The translations under genes and the position numbers were made by a program. Below the pieces are notes generated by a model. The model saw only the letters and a program-made list of their open reading frames with translations. It was not told the origin of the DNA and did no database searches. Of a stretch of 64,000 nt of DNA, positions 55,831 through 64,000 are shown piece after piece (the first letter of the stretch is position 1; every line of letters begins with the position of its first letter). The stretch is from JAJFFW01 sp965263375 (GTDB taxonomy: Bacteria; Pseudomonadota; Alphaproteobacteria; Caulobacterales; Parvularculaceae): NCBI GenBank assembly GCA_965263375.1, contig OZ253669.1, forward strand, positions 2,418,001-2,482,000, in the 5' to 3' direction.

Positions 55831-56192
55831 ACTGACTATCCGTCATTTTATCCGCCGGATAACTCTGTCCGGCGGGCGGTACCCCGCTTTAATATGATTT
55901 ATCCCCAGATCGAGCGCAAGTGAGGTGGTTTTTATCGCTTTAGTCCTTTCGACGCGCCTCTTACTGTGAAAAAATTAAAGCTGCTATGCCCTAATTCCAT
56001 TCAAAAGACGATAAGCGCTGAACTATTATTCTCCTAAAACAAGATAACTGAGGAAAAACGTGCCCATAAAGGCTCTTGCAACATAAAGGCTCTAGCAAGA
56101 AGGGCGCCTAAAATGTGTTAATTGAACGCCTTATGCCCTAAATTGCACACCGCCAAGTACAAAAGGGATAAAGCGAATACGCTTTACCGACC
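55831..56192. other. Intergenic region methyltransferase / histidine kinase
   Basis: No gene is seen in these 362 bases. An 8-bp hairpin CCGCCGGA/TCCGGCGG at 55852-55875 lies just upstream of the methyltransferase start. A 17-bp tandem duplication is at 56065-56098. No terminator is clear after the kinase. Confidence 0.55.
56065..56098. repeat. Tandem 17-bp duplication
   Basis: CATAAAGGCTCTTGCAA (56065-56081) is followed directly by CATAAAGGCTCTAGCAA (56082-56098), one base different. Noncoding; probably slippage. Confidence 0.8.
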
Positions 56193-58538
56193 TTATTGGT
56201 TAACCGCGGCGGGCCCCGCACTGCAACTTGCAAGATCATCTCCCGCTTCAATCGCGGCTAAGATCGCTTCAAGATCACGCTTTCGCACGGGTTTGGAAAG
56301 ATATTCATCCATCCCGGCTTCCAGGAATTCTTGTTTCTGTTCGGCATGTACGTGAGCAGTTAGGCAAACAATAGGCGTTGGTTTGCGATCGGTTTTAGCT
56401 TCGTAACTGCGGATCGCGCGTGTAGCCGCCACCCCGTCCATCACCGGCATTGAGACATCCATAAAGATAACGTCGAAGCATTTGTCGGATGCACAAGCAA
56501 GCGCCTCTTGCCCGTTGGCCACATATTCGACGGTCCGCCCCGGACCTTCGATCATACTACGGATCACTAGCTGATTTACTTGATTATCCTCAGCAACGAG
56601 AACATGAATTGACGATGCTTCATCACCTGAGTGTTCATATTGTTCTTTGTCAGCATCGATTTGGTCATCTTTACTTAATCGTTCTGATTGACTTGTCGGA
56701 GAAATTAGATTTTCGAGCGTCGATTTTAGCGTCGCCATTTTGGCGGGCTTTGTAAGCGTCGCGCTAATTCCCATGCCCATCAGGTCATCAAGCCTGTAGG
56801 ATAAATCAACAGACGACAAAAGGAGAATGGGCGTATCTGTATACCCAGAAATAGATTTGATGGCCTTAGCAGTTTCAATTCCGTCTTTATCAGGCATTTG
56901 ATAATCTAGAATGATGACATCAAATATACCGTCTGCATCATTTAATTTTGATATTTGATCCAGCGCCGCATCGCAGCTATCTACAACCACGGGCTTTAGC
57001 CCCCAACCTTGCGTTTGTTCAAACAAAATACTGCGGTTGACTTGTAAATCGTCAACGACAAGCACAGACTTTGAACGTAAATCTGCACTTCCGCTAGCTT
57101 TGGGAGCGACTGGTCTTTGTGCGACAGGTAATTGTATTTCAAACTTAAAGACTGATCCCTTACCCGGTTCAGACTCCGCAACGATCGCACCACCCATTGC
57201 TTGGACAAGTTGCCGCGAAATTGACAGCCCCAAACCAGTCCCGCCATATTCGCGTGTCGTCGATCCTTCAGCCTGGGTAAATTCATGGAAAATTTTATGG
57301 AGCTTATCAGGGGCGATACCAATGCCCGTATCTTCAACGCGAACACTCAACGTTGCTTGATCTCCATCAATAGTCTGCCCCTTTACGTCGATAAGGACGT
57401 ATCCTTCATGGGTAAACTTAACCGCATTCCCCACTAAATTGGTGAGGATCTGGCGTATACGCCCCGCATCGCCGACCATCCAATCAGGGGTTTCAGAGTG
57501 AATGCGCACCAATAATTCAATTTGTCGTTCACGCGCCCCGCCCCCCAATAATAGGGCTATATCTTCAACACAATCACGGATGGAAAACGGTATTGGCTCC
57601 AGCACCAAATGACCGGCTTCAATTTTAGAAAAGTCCAATATGTCGTTTATAATCGTGACCAACGCAGCGCCGCTTCGGGCAATTATCTCCACAAACTCTG
57701 ATTGGCGGTCATTCAATTGAGTTTCTTGGAGCAGTTCAGCCATACCAAGAACACCATTCATTGGTGTACGAATTTCATGACTCATATTGGCGAGAAATTG
57801 AGATTTAGCAACGCTCGCCTCCTCTGCGCGTTGTTTTGCAACTTCAAGTTCTTGCGTTCTATCGCAAACTTTGGTTTCAAGTTCTAAGAATAATCCCGTT
57901 AGCTGATCGGCAAGCGCTTTAAAACTGCGAGCCAGGGAACCATACTCATCGGTTCGCTCTATTCCCGGCACATGAGCATTTTTGCTTGCCACATCGAAAT
58001 TGTTGACCGCCTTTTCCAGTTCACGCATTGGCCTGACGATCTTATAGATGGCGCCAATCATCACCAACGACAAAAGTAAAGCTAATATGCTCCCTCTACG
58101 GATATGGTCAATCATTTGCGCATGAATTTCAGATTTGACCAATTGATGCGTGAAGCCAATCTCAATCTGTCCGATTAAAATTTGCTCCGGGGATATAAGA
58201 TTACGGGTTAACTTTATATCAGCTTGCTGGTTCGCTCTAACGTCGACAACAGCCTCGCCGGTTGTCTCTGTTACGCGTACAGAAACGACCTCATCATAGA
58301 GGAGAATTGAGTCTGCGATGCGTCGAACAATGTCCGTATCGAATTCGTATAGGGGGGAAGAAACAGACGCCTGAGCACTGGCGATTACGGAATGTTGCGT
58401 GTGTTCCAAGCGACCGTATAGTTTTTCGCTACTTGCATTGAGGTCGTGTTTTGCATCCAGCAGTAATATACCGATGACACAAAATAGGCTAGCAATGCCA
58501 ACCTTTATCCCAATGCTATTTTTAATATTGAATAACAT
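56193..58538 (-). CDS. Hybrid sensor histidine kinase with two receiver domains
   Basis: 781 residues. A first span is at about 10-27, a periplasmic sensor of about 120 residues follows, a second span is at 149-168, and HAMP is at 165-222. The coiled HisKA has H254 in ANMSHEIRTPMNG. HATPase_c follows (N-box GNAVKF, G-box DTGIGIAP and GGTGLGLS). Two receivers have phospho-acceptors D545 and D694. There is no Hpt domain, so a separate phosphotransfer protein must take over. The ATG at 58538 lies one base beyond the stop of the binding-protein gene upstream, indicating joint translation. Confidence 0.93.
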   Translation of the reverse strand: MLFNIKNSIGIKVGIASLFCVIGILLLDAKHDLNASSEKLYGRLEHTQHSVIASAQASVSSPLYEFDTDIVRRIADSILLYDEVVSVRVTETTGEAVVDVRANQQADIKLTRNLISPEQILIGQIEIGFTHQLVKSEIHAQMIDHIRRGSILALLLSLVMIGAIYKIVRPMRELEKAVNNFDVASKNAHVPGIERTDEYGSLARSFKALADQLTGLFLELETKVCDRTQELEVAKQRAEEASVAKSQFLANMSHEIRTPMNGVLGMAELLQETQLNDRQSEFVEIIARSGAALVTIINDILDFSKIEAGHLVLEPIPFSIRDCVEDIALLLGGGARERQIELLVRIHSETPDWMVGDAGRIRQILTNLVGNAVKFTHEGYVLIDVKGQTIDGDQATLSVRVEDTGIGIAPDKLHKIFHEFTQAEGSTTREYGGTGLGLSISRQLVQAMGGAIVAESEPGKGSVFKFEIQLPVAQRPVAPKASGSADLRSKSVLVVDDLQVNRSILFEQTQGWGLKPVVVDSCDAALDQISKLNDADGIFDVIILDYQMPDKDGIETAKAIKSISGYTDTPILLLSSVDLSYRLDDLMGMGISATLTKPAKMATLKSTLENLISPTSQSERLSKDDQIDADKEQYEHSGDEASSIHVLVAEDNQVNQLVIRSMIEGPGRTVEYVANGQEALACASDKCFDVIFMDVSMPVMDGVAATRAIRSYEAKTDRKPTPIVCLTAHVHAEQKQEFLEAGMDEYLSKPVRKRDLEAILAAIEAGDDLASCSAGPAAVNQ

Positions 58539-58539
58539 T

Positions 58540-59673
58540 TTATTGCTCACGCTCCGCAAGGCGGCTAAATGTATCGACCGATACCCATGGCTCCCCGCTA
58601 GCGATGATATCTTTGCGTTCAGACAGAATTTTTGATAAATTAAATTCACGAATCCGTTGTGGATCGAACAACGCCCCTCGATTTTCCGCATTTTTTGGGG
58701 TCATTAAGCCGAGGACGGATTTTTGCGACCGCGGCAAACAAGACTGCCGGGACAGTTTACATTGCGAATGCTCTTTAATGTCTGCAAGCGCATAGATCAC
58801 ATCCAAAAAATGCCCGCCCATAGATACGGATAGATCGCCACGTCGCACAGCCTGCCTAGCCTCATCGGTCCAATCCATACCGCCAACCGCGATATTATTA
58901 CCGTCAGGAAGGGCCGAATGCGCACCGAGGGCCATACCGTCATTTGCCGCCCAAATTACATGAACGTCCCTATACCGCTTAATAAGCCACTTTGTCTTTT
59001 CCGCACTAACTTCAGTACTCCAACGAGCCGATACCGTTTGCAATAACGACGCATGTGGGTCTTCCGCAATCGCGCGTTTTAACCCCTTGACGCGCAGCTT
59101 CGCCACAGGACTTGCATAAGCCCCAGTAAACGCCAAGACATTTACTTGGCTATCCTGGTTGGTATTTGCGGCACGAGCATTCGCAATCAACTGCTTTGCA
59201 AGTTCGTACCCGGCTTTTTCGTCGTTTGGCGTTAGCTCTCCGATCCAATGACGAAATTTTTCTCCTGGTCCGCCATATTGTTTACGTTCTTCGGCGGACA
59301 ACCCGGCATTCACAATATAAGCAAAAATCCGTGCTTGTTCCATCTCCTCTAGCAATTCCACGGCAAGCCCTTGCTGATTTGTAAACAGAACGTAGTCCGG
59401 TTGGTTTTCCCCTAATATTTCTTCTGTAAAAACCGCTCGAACATCCTCGCGCCGGTATTCGCCCTGGTGGATGGTCAGCTCAATACCGAAATGCGATGCT
59501 GCAGCCTCTGCATATCTGCGCATGGTTTGAGCCCATGAATCCCCCTCCCAAGCGCTCATAACGAACGCTGCCTTAGGTTCAGTAGGCCCTTCTTCTGCAG
59601 CGCTGCTGTGCGCGGCGGTAAATGACAAAAAGAGAGCGATGACAAAAGCCATTGCTCGGCTCAAGCTTTCCAT
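58540..59673 (-). CDS. Periplasmic sugar-binding-like protein (type 1) paired with a hybrid kinase
   Basis: 377 residues. A signal peptide (MAFVIALFLSFTAAHSSA) precedes a Peripla_BP_4 two-lobe fold: KAAFVMSAWEGDSWAQTMRRYAEAA is the family start, and VIWAANDGMALGAHSAL is the hinge region. No ABC permease or ATPase gene is next to it. Instead it is coupled to a sensor kinase, as in LuxPQ-like or other binding-protein-kinase pairs. The ligand is unknown. A Met seven codons in is an equally good start. Confidence 0.82.
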   Translation of the reverse strand: MESLSRAMAFVIALFLSFTAAHSSAAEEGPTEPKAAFVMSAWEGDSWAQTMRRYAEAAASHFGIELTIHQGEYRREDVRAVFTEEILGENQPDYVLFTNQQGLAVELLEEMEQARIFAYIVNAGLSAEERKQYGGPGEKFRHWIGELTPNDEKAGYELAKQLIANARAANTNQDSQVNVLAFTGAYASPVAKLRVKGLKRAIAEDPHASLLQTVSARWSTEVSAEKTKWLIKRYRDVHVIWAANDGMALGAHSALPDGNNIAVGGMDWTDEARQAVRRGDLSVSMGGHFLDVIYALADIKEHSQCKLSRQSCLPRSQKSVLGLMTPKNAENRGALFDPQRIREFNLSKILSERKDIIASGEPWVSVDTFSRLAEREQ

Positions 59674-59870
59674 CTGCCCTAGTTGCTCCCTTTTGCTTCA
59701 GGACAACTATTAAGCATGCACGTTAGAATTTAATTAACCGAAATACCCACCCGTTTGGCTCTAAAGACTTATAGTGCCCTTATTAAAGGGAATTGACGTG
59801 CTGACATGCCGCCCGGTCCTATACCTACGGGGTTTTACGTTTAGAAAAATGAAAACCGAAATTGTTTTAT

Positions 59871-59947
59871 TGGCGACCCCGCGAGGACTCGAACCTCGAA
59901 CCTGCTGATTAGAAGTCAGCTGCTCTATCCAGTTGAGCTACGGGGCC
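59871..59947 (-). tRNA. tRNA-Arg (TCT)
   Basis: A complete cloverleaf folds on the minus strand. The acceptor is GGCCCCG against CGGGGTC (one G-U), the anticodon loop is CTTCTAA with anticodon TCT, the T arm is intact, and CCA is encoded at the 3' end. Confidence 0.95.
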
Positions 59948-60023
59948 AAAAGCCGAAACACGTTCAGGCTATAATATGAACCGACTGATAAATCCATTAT
60001 TGGATTTATTCCAGTGCTGATGG

Positions 60024-60332
60024 CTAATGAGTCCAAGGCTTGCGGCGCTGAAAAGCGAAATTATCAGAGTATGCTTTTACAACTGATTTTTTCGCGGATG
60101 GCTCGATTAGCTGATAAGGAATGGATTTATCTTCAGCATAAGTGATGGCGGCGTCTTTGGTCTCAAACCGCAAGCGCACCTGCCCGGCTTGTGTGTCATC
60201 GGCGCTGGTCCAGCCCATAAGCGGATCAATTCTACGCGCCGCCTCTGCTTCAAATTCCAAAACCCAAGCTTGGGTTTTAGCCTGACCAGACTGCATCGCG
60301 GTTTTTGCGGGTTGAAAGATACGGGCAAACAT
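60024..60332 (-). CDS. NADH dehydrogenase accessory subunit NDUFS4-like (ETC complex I)
   Basis: 102 residues. The family stretch WVLEFEAEAARRIDPLMGW, followed by ADDTQAGQVRLRFETKDAAITYAE, identifies the NDUFS4/ETC_C1 family, found in alphaproteobacteria and mitochondria. Members stabilise the matrix arm of complex I near the N-module. It ends in the basic RRKPWTH typical of the family. It lies between tRNA-Arg and tRNA-Pro on the same strand. Confidence 0.9.
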   Translation of the reverse strand: MFARIFQPAKTAMQSGQAKTQAWVLEFEAEAARRIDPLMGWTSADDTQAGQVRLRFETKDAAITYAEDKSIPYQLIEPSAKKSVVKAYSDNFAFQRRKPWTH

Positions 60333-60398
60333 CGAAGACCCCTTGTAGTCGCCTATCTCATTGTCACCCTTAAAGCGGATTTATCGCCAAAAGGATAA

Positions 60399-60475
<77 letters not shown>

Positions 60476-60538
60476 AGAAGGCAAACATTTAGAGCGCATT
60501 TGCGCGAAAGCAAACCATTTTCTTGAAAAAAACGCGGA

Positions 60539-61051
60539 TCAATTGTCGCGAAAGAGCTTATGGTCTACTTGGTCGCCAATGGTCACCCCAAGTTCGTCAA
60601 AAACCCCGGCATTTACCTCAAGCACAGCGACAACCGGTTGGCGCGGCGCGATGGAGGCCGTTGATCGAACTGGGGTGTTCGCGGCGATATCAACAATCAC
60701 GCCGTTCGCATCGATAAAAGCCATATCTAATGAGATCAGCGTGTTCTTCATCCACATCGACACAGGCTGGGGCGTCGGCCCAAAGTCAAACAACATGCCC
60801 GCATCCCGCGCCAGGCTCTCGCGGAACATAAGGCCTATGCGCTTTTTTTCAGGCGTATCGGCAAGTTCCACGGAAAACTGGTGGACGCCTGTCTTTGCTT
60901 CAATCGTGAGGATAGAGGTTTGCTGACGATCACCAACAACTGAGCCGCCCGATCCATTACACGAAACAAGGCCAGCCTGAGCAAACATCAACACGCTGGC
61001 GCACAAAAGGGTGCGCCCAATGAGGCCTAGTTTGCCAAACAACCCGAACAT
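60539..61051 (-). CDS. DUF192 family protein
   Basis: 170 residues. An N-terminal signal segment with a possible lipobox LVSC suggests a lipoprotein. The DUF192 core has FSVELADTPEKKRIGLMFRE, the MLFDFG stretch and VSMWMKNTLISLDMAFID. The function of the family is unknown. The start at ATG 61051 is a choice; a TTG five codons before is also in frame. Downstream of the cold-shock gene with 21 nt between. Confidence 0.85.
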   Translation of the reverse strand: MFGLFGKLGLIGRTLLCASVLMFAQAGLVSCNGSGGSVVGDRQQTSILTIEAKTGVHQFSVELADTPEKKRIGLMFRESLARDAGMLFDFGPTPQPVSMWMKNTLISLDMAFIDANGVIVDIAANTPVRSTASIAPRQPVVAVLEVNAGVFDELGVTIGDQVDHKLFRDN

Positions 61052-61072
61052 TTTGTGAAGCGCCAACTAAAA

Positions 61073-61615
61073 TTAGTTCTCTTGATCAGACCGCAAGTCA
61101 ATCGCCAAAAGGCCTTTCGACCCAGCAGCAAATGAAACTTGCACACGTTGCCCCTGGGTTAGCTCACCCATACCGCACCGGCGCAAAGTCTCCATATGGA
61201 CGAATATATCTTCGGTCCCTTCACCGCGAGTCAAAAAGCCAAAGCCTTTTGCACGGTTAAACCATTTGACGGTCACTCGCGTGAAATCCCCCGCCGGTGT
61301 TTGACTAACAACAGGCGTCGTCGGGGTTAACGCAGTAGCAGTACTGTCATCTATATTGATGATTTTGAGCGCCTGAAGCCCTTTGGGCCGCTTCACAACT
61401 TCGCACTCCACCGTTGCGCCTTCACGGGCTGTCGATCGCCCAGCCTCGCGCAGGCAAGACGAATGGATCAAGATATCACCAGGACCGGCTTCATTGACTA
61501 TAAAGCCATACCCTTTACCAGGGTCAAACCATTTGATGACGCCCTTAATGGTAAAGCTATCCTGCACATCAGCATCACTGTCTGTGCTATCCATATCTTC
61601 TCTAAAGTCAGCCAT
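61073..61615 (-). CDS. Cold-shock protein with two CSD domains
   Basis: 180 residues. CSD1 at about 22-90 starts KGVIKWFDPGKGYGFI. CSD2 at about 112-177 starts VTVKWFNRAKGFGFL. Each has both RNP-type motifs (KGYGFI/DILIHSSCL; KGFGFL/DIFVHMETL). They are joined by a Pro/Thr-rich linker. Two-domain proteins of this kind are typical of alphaproteobacteria and bind single-stranded nucleic acid. TATAAT at 61639-61634 is a likely -10, giving a short leader. Confidence 0.92.
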   Translation of the reverse strand: MADFREDMDSTDSDADVQDSFTIKGVIKWFDPGKGYGFIVNEAGPGDILIHSSCLREAGRSTAREGATVECEVVKRPKGLQALKIINIDDSTATALTPTTPVVSQTPAGDFTRVTVKWFNRAKGFGFLTRGEGTEDIFVHMETLRRCGMGELTQGQRVQVSFAAGSKGLLAIDLRSDQEN

Positions 61616-61947
61616 CTATTCGGTCCCCATTAAATTATATAAATCTGATTCGAACCGAATGTGATGGCCTCGCCCCAGACTGCCATTTGCTATTTCCTCA
61701 ACCCGTAAGATGAGATCAAACGAATACACTGACCGATTATACATCGGCGGAGACTCTTATTCTGGAAAACTGGCTTTTTAAGCCTCATTCCTTGATCTCA
61801 CCCACTTTTAGCGCCGTTTAATCGGCGACTAGTATATTACACTGCATTTTTGGCGCTATATGCAACATCGCGCCAAGAATTTCCCCTTATGGTTGCATGA
61901 ATCGATCACAAGTCTAGCTTGGTCCCCAAAAAAACGGCAAAAAATGA
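61616..61947. other. Intergenic region csp-ybjN
   Basis: No gene is seen in these 332 bases. The only sites recognised are the cold-shock gene's ribosome-binding GGGG and the -10-like TATAAT at 61639-61634. No terminator for the YbjN-like gene was found by eye. Confidence 0.5.
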
Positions 61948-62400
61948 TTAAACTGCGCCGCGCTGCTCAATATCCGTTAGGAACTTCGCCACAAGAAGTA
62001 GAAAGACATCGAAGTCAGATTCGATATTTTTAATTGATATCCCGCCAGATGCATTGCGATCCATTTGGATCGTAATATCGCCATCTGGATCGATATAAGC
62101 GCGCCCGAATTTTACTTCGCTATTAAAGCGGGTCAAAAATTCATGGCTTACCTCATTAGCCGTCACGCCGTGTAGGTAAGTGAAATAAGAGATATCGCCG
62201 TCAGAACCAAAGATCCCAACAAGAACGGTAAGCTCCCCCACCTCAACGGCGACCATATTCGATTGGAAGTCTTGAACCGAATATCCTTGCATTTCCAAGG
62301 ATTTCGTAATCGTTTCTTTTGTAAGCCCCGCGGCCTGAGCTGACACAACAGACGCCGCCATAAACGCTGTTGCTAAAATAGTTTTCAATAATACTCGCAT
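61948..62400 (-). CDS. YbjN-domain (DUF1790) periplasmic protein
   Basis: 150 residues from the ATG at 62400, which has GGAGGGG at 8 nt. A signal peptide (MRVLLKTILATAFMAASVVSAQA) is followed by the YbjN domain (LTKETITKSLEMQGYSVQDF) and a long helix at the C-terminus. The start is further down than the open frame allows because the upstream codons lack a site. Function unknown; relatives affect motility or stress in E. coli. Confidence 0.82.
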   Translation of the reverse strand: MRVLLKTILATAFMAASVVSAQAAGLTKETITKSLEMQGYSVQDFQSNMVAVEVGELTVLVGIFGSDGDISYFTYLHGVTANEVSHEFLTRFNSEVKFGRAYIDPDGDITIQMDRNASGGISIKNIESDFDVFLLLVAKFLTDIEQRGAV

Positions 62401-62638
62401 TACACGCCCCTCCAACTGGCCGCGTCCCCAATTAACCAAGTGTAAATAAAACCTTAATGTGGCCCAAAAATCAATCCGCATAATGCGGATAGATCGATTT
62501 CCGCCCTCTTTAGCGGCGCCATCCACACAAGTGCGGACAGCTAAAGCCAGCCGTTTTGCGTAAAAAACGACAATTTCTCATGACTGAGACACTGAATTCA
62601 TAACTGAAACACTGAATAAAGAGAGGTAAGAATATAAA

Positions 62639-62713
62639 TGGCAGGCCCTAGGGGAATCGAACCCCTCTTTTCAGGTTGAAAACCTGACGTCCTAACCGAT
62701 AGACGAAGGGCCC
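62639..62713 (-). tRNA. tRNA-Glu (TTC)
   Basis: Cloverleaf on the minus strand with acceptor GGGCCCT against AGGGCCT (one G-U), anticodon loop TTTTCAA (anticodon TTC), and encoded CCA. Confidence 0.95.
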
Positions 62714-62839
62714 GCACATGAGGTCATCAATGACCGAGCGGTGTCTATAATCGAGGAAGAAAGGAAAAAGCAAGCCCTTTCAACTGAGATTTTCCACCAT
62801 TTTGCCGCAAGACAACAATATCAAGCCCAAGCCTAGGAT

Positions 62840-64000
62840 TTAGGCCAAACTCGCGCCAGCTTCTGCAATCACAGCATCACTAATATGCAACTGACCATTG
62901 TCGCCGCCACGCCAATCATCAAAGCGGACCTTGCCCGCAACATGGATACGGCCCCCACTTGTCAACACGGTTCCTAATGGCTCGCCCTCTGCTCGAAATG
63001 CAATCGCGCGAACGGTTTGACCTGTGGGCGATTGCAACGTGCAAGAAAGATGCCCCGCGCCGACGACCTTTGCGCCCTTCACCCGCATGTCACATAGGGC
63101 AAAAACTGGTTCTGGGTTTGAGGGACCAAATGGCCCGGCCGCTGTCACACGGTCGGCCAATGGCTTTGCAACAGCTTGCGCCGCAATCACGCTATCAACC
63201 CACAAAGTGCGGTTTTCACGTGCTTTTTCAACATCAGCTTTCAGGCGCGCAGACAAATACGCCTCAAACTCTTCCAGCTTACTGATATCGACCGTCAGCC
63301 CGGCCGCCATTGCATGGCCGCCGCCCGAGACTAGCAGCCCTTCCTCGCGCGCTGCGCCCACCGCCGCCCCCAAATCAACACCGATTATGGACCGACCGGA
63401 TCCCTTGCCGAGGCCATTATCTTCTATTGCAATGACAAAAACCGGCCGATCAAATTTTTCTTTAATGCGGCCCGCCACAACGCCGATGACACCTGGGTGC
63501 CACCCTTCGCCAGCAACAATCATAATCGGATTATCCGCCTTGCCCTCGCGATCAATCTGGGCAAGCGCTGCTTCCAAAACCTCTCGCTCGATTTCTTGGC
63601 GGGCGGCGTTCATGAGATGCAGCTCTTCCGCCAATCGCTGGCGTTCATCAGCATTTTCTTCCGTCATCAAATTAAAAGCAAGACGCGCATGACCGATGCG
63701 CCCTGCGGCGTTGATGCGCGGCCCCAACAAAAAACCAAGGTCATAACAAGAAGGAGCGCCCTTTACCCCCGCACGCTCGCCAAGTGCTTTTAGGCCTGGG
63801 TTGCCGCCCTGACCCAACACTTTAAGACCTTGCGCGACAAGGACACGGGTAAGCCCCGTCATATCCATGACATCACAAACAAGCCCAAGCGCAGTAAGAT
63901 CTAACAACTTTAAGAGATTTGGCTCTTTGCGCTCTTTAAACCAACCACGCTCACGCAGCGCCCGGTTTAACGCAACGACCATCATAAAGGCGACGCCTGC
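62840..64000 (-). CDS. recJ: Single-stranded-DNA exonuclease RecJ, C-terminal part
   Basis: The gene continues past the right edge of the window; the last 386 codons are here. The DHHA1 region is GEGWHPGVIGVVAGRIKEKF, with GLGKGSGRSI and SGGGHAMAAGLTV. It is followed by the OB-type C-terminal domain. LLDLTALGLVCDVM is the end of the DHH part. RecJ degrades ssDNA 5' to 3' in recombination and repair. Confidence 0.95.
   Translation of the reverse strand, partial: AGVAFMMVVALNRALRERGWFKERKEPNLLKLLDLTALGLVCDVMDMTGLTRVLVAQGLKVLGQGGNPGLKALGERAGVKGAPSCYDLGFLLGPRINAAGRIGHARLAFNLMTEENADERQRLAEELHLMNAARQEIEREVLEAALAQIDREGKADNPIMIVAGEGWHPGVIGVVAGRIKEKFDRPVFVIAIEDNGLGKGSGRSIIGVDLGAAVGAAREEGLLVSGGGHAMAAGLTVDISKLEEFEAYLSARLKADVEKARENRTLWVDSVIAAQAVAKPLADRVTAAGPFGPSNPEPVFALCDMRVKGAKVVGAGHLSCTLQSPTGQTVRAIAFRAEGEPLGTVLTSGGRIHVAGKVRFDDWRGGDNGQLHISDAVIAEAGASLA

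Noticed and set aside
55880..55900. TTATCCCCA resembling a DnaA box
   Set aside because: One isolated site with a mismatch and no cluster or AT-rich unwinding region; no evidence of an origin.
62432..62446. CtrA-like site TTAACCAAGTGTAAA upstream of the YbjN-like gene
   Set aside because: The second half is TAAA instead of TTAA, and it is on the far side of the ribosome-binding site; too weak.

Overview
The window is chromosomal DNA from an alphaproteobacterium. This rests on the gene order lpxA-fabZ-lpxD-skp-bamA-rseP-dxr-cdsA-uppS-frr-pyrH-tsf-rpsB, separate petA/petB/petC genes for a bc1 complex, an iscR-led suf operon ending in sufT-sufA, an NDUFS4-like accessory subunit of complex I, a two-domain cold-shock protein, LexA boxes of the alphaproteobacterial type (GTTC-N7-GTTC) and a CtrA-type box (TTAA-N7-TTAA). 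Base composition looks moderate, not GC-rich (not computed). A marine relative of Parvularculales/Caulobacterales would fit, but that placement is inference. No phage, insertion sequence, integron or CRISPR array was seen.

Layout. (1) 75-14348, minus strand: lipid A, outer-membrane assembly, isoprenoid and phospholipid genes, then translation genes (frr, pyrH, tsf, rpsB). (2) 14577-18284, minus strand: dnaE, preceded by an unannotated 36-codon membrane micropeptide behind two perfect LexA boxes. (3) 18557-21117, plus strand: rplY, pth, ychF. (4) 21135-26111, minus strand: a decayed gene remnant, mtnP, an SDR gene and petABC. (5) 26467-27922, plus strand: trmL-like and hemF. (6) 28116-44360: an 11-gene exopolysaccharide locus built from families normally tied to exosortase A (PEP-CTERM-associated glycosyltransferase, FemAB, deacetylase, ATPase, outer-membrane barrel, tyrosine autokinase, chain-length regulator, exporter, TPR protein, sugar transferase). 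It has a divergent glycosyltransferase-WalW fusion but no exosortase. A separate small membrane protein lies beside it. (7) 44448-45664: an isolated fliO behind a CtrA box, a coupled 33-codon membrane ORF, and an orphan ParA ATPase. (8) 45844-53893: a ten-gene iscR-suf operon with an IscR-type operator over its promoter. (9) 54229-64000: a hydrolase, a methyltransferase, a binding protein/hybrid histidine kinase pair resembling LuxPQ in layout, three tRNAs (Arg-TCT, Pro-TGG, Glu-TTC), an NDUFS4-like protein, a DUF192 protein, a double cold-shock protein, a YbjN-like protein, and the C-terminal part of recJ running off the end.

Most of the window is housekeeping DNA. The strongest new-looking signal is the SOS-controlled 36-residue membrane peptide (18174-18284). 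It has the layout of the SOS-induced division inhibitor SidA of Caulobacter, although no homology is claimed. Next are the exosortase-less EPS locus with its acidic-tailed ATPase, the CtrA-boxed fliO with its coupled micro-ORF, and the binding-protein/hybrid-kinase pair.
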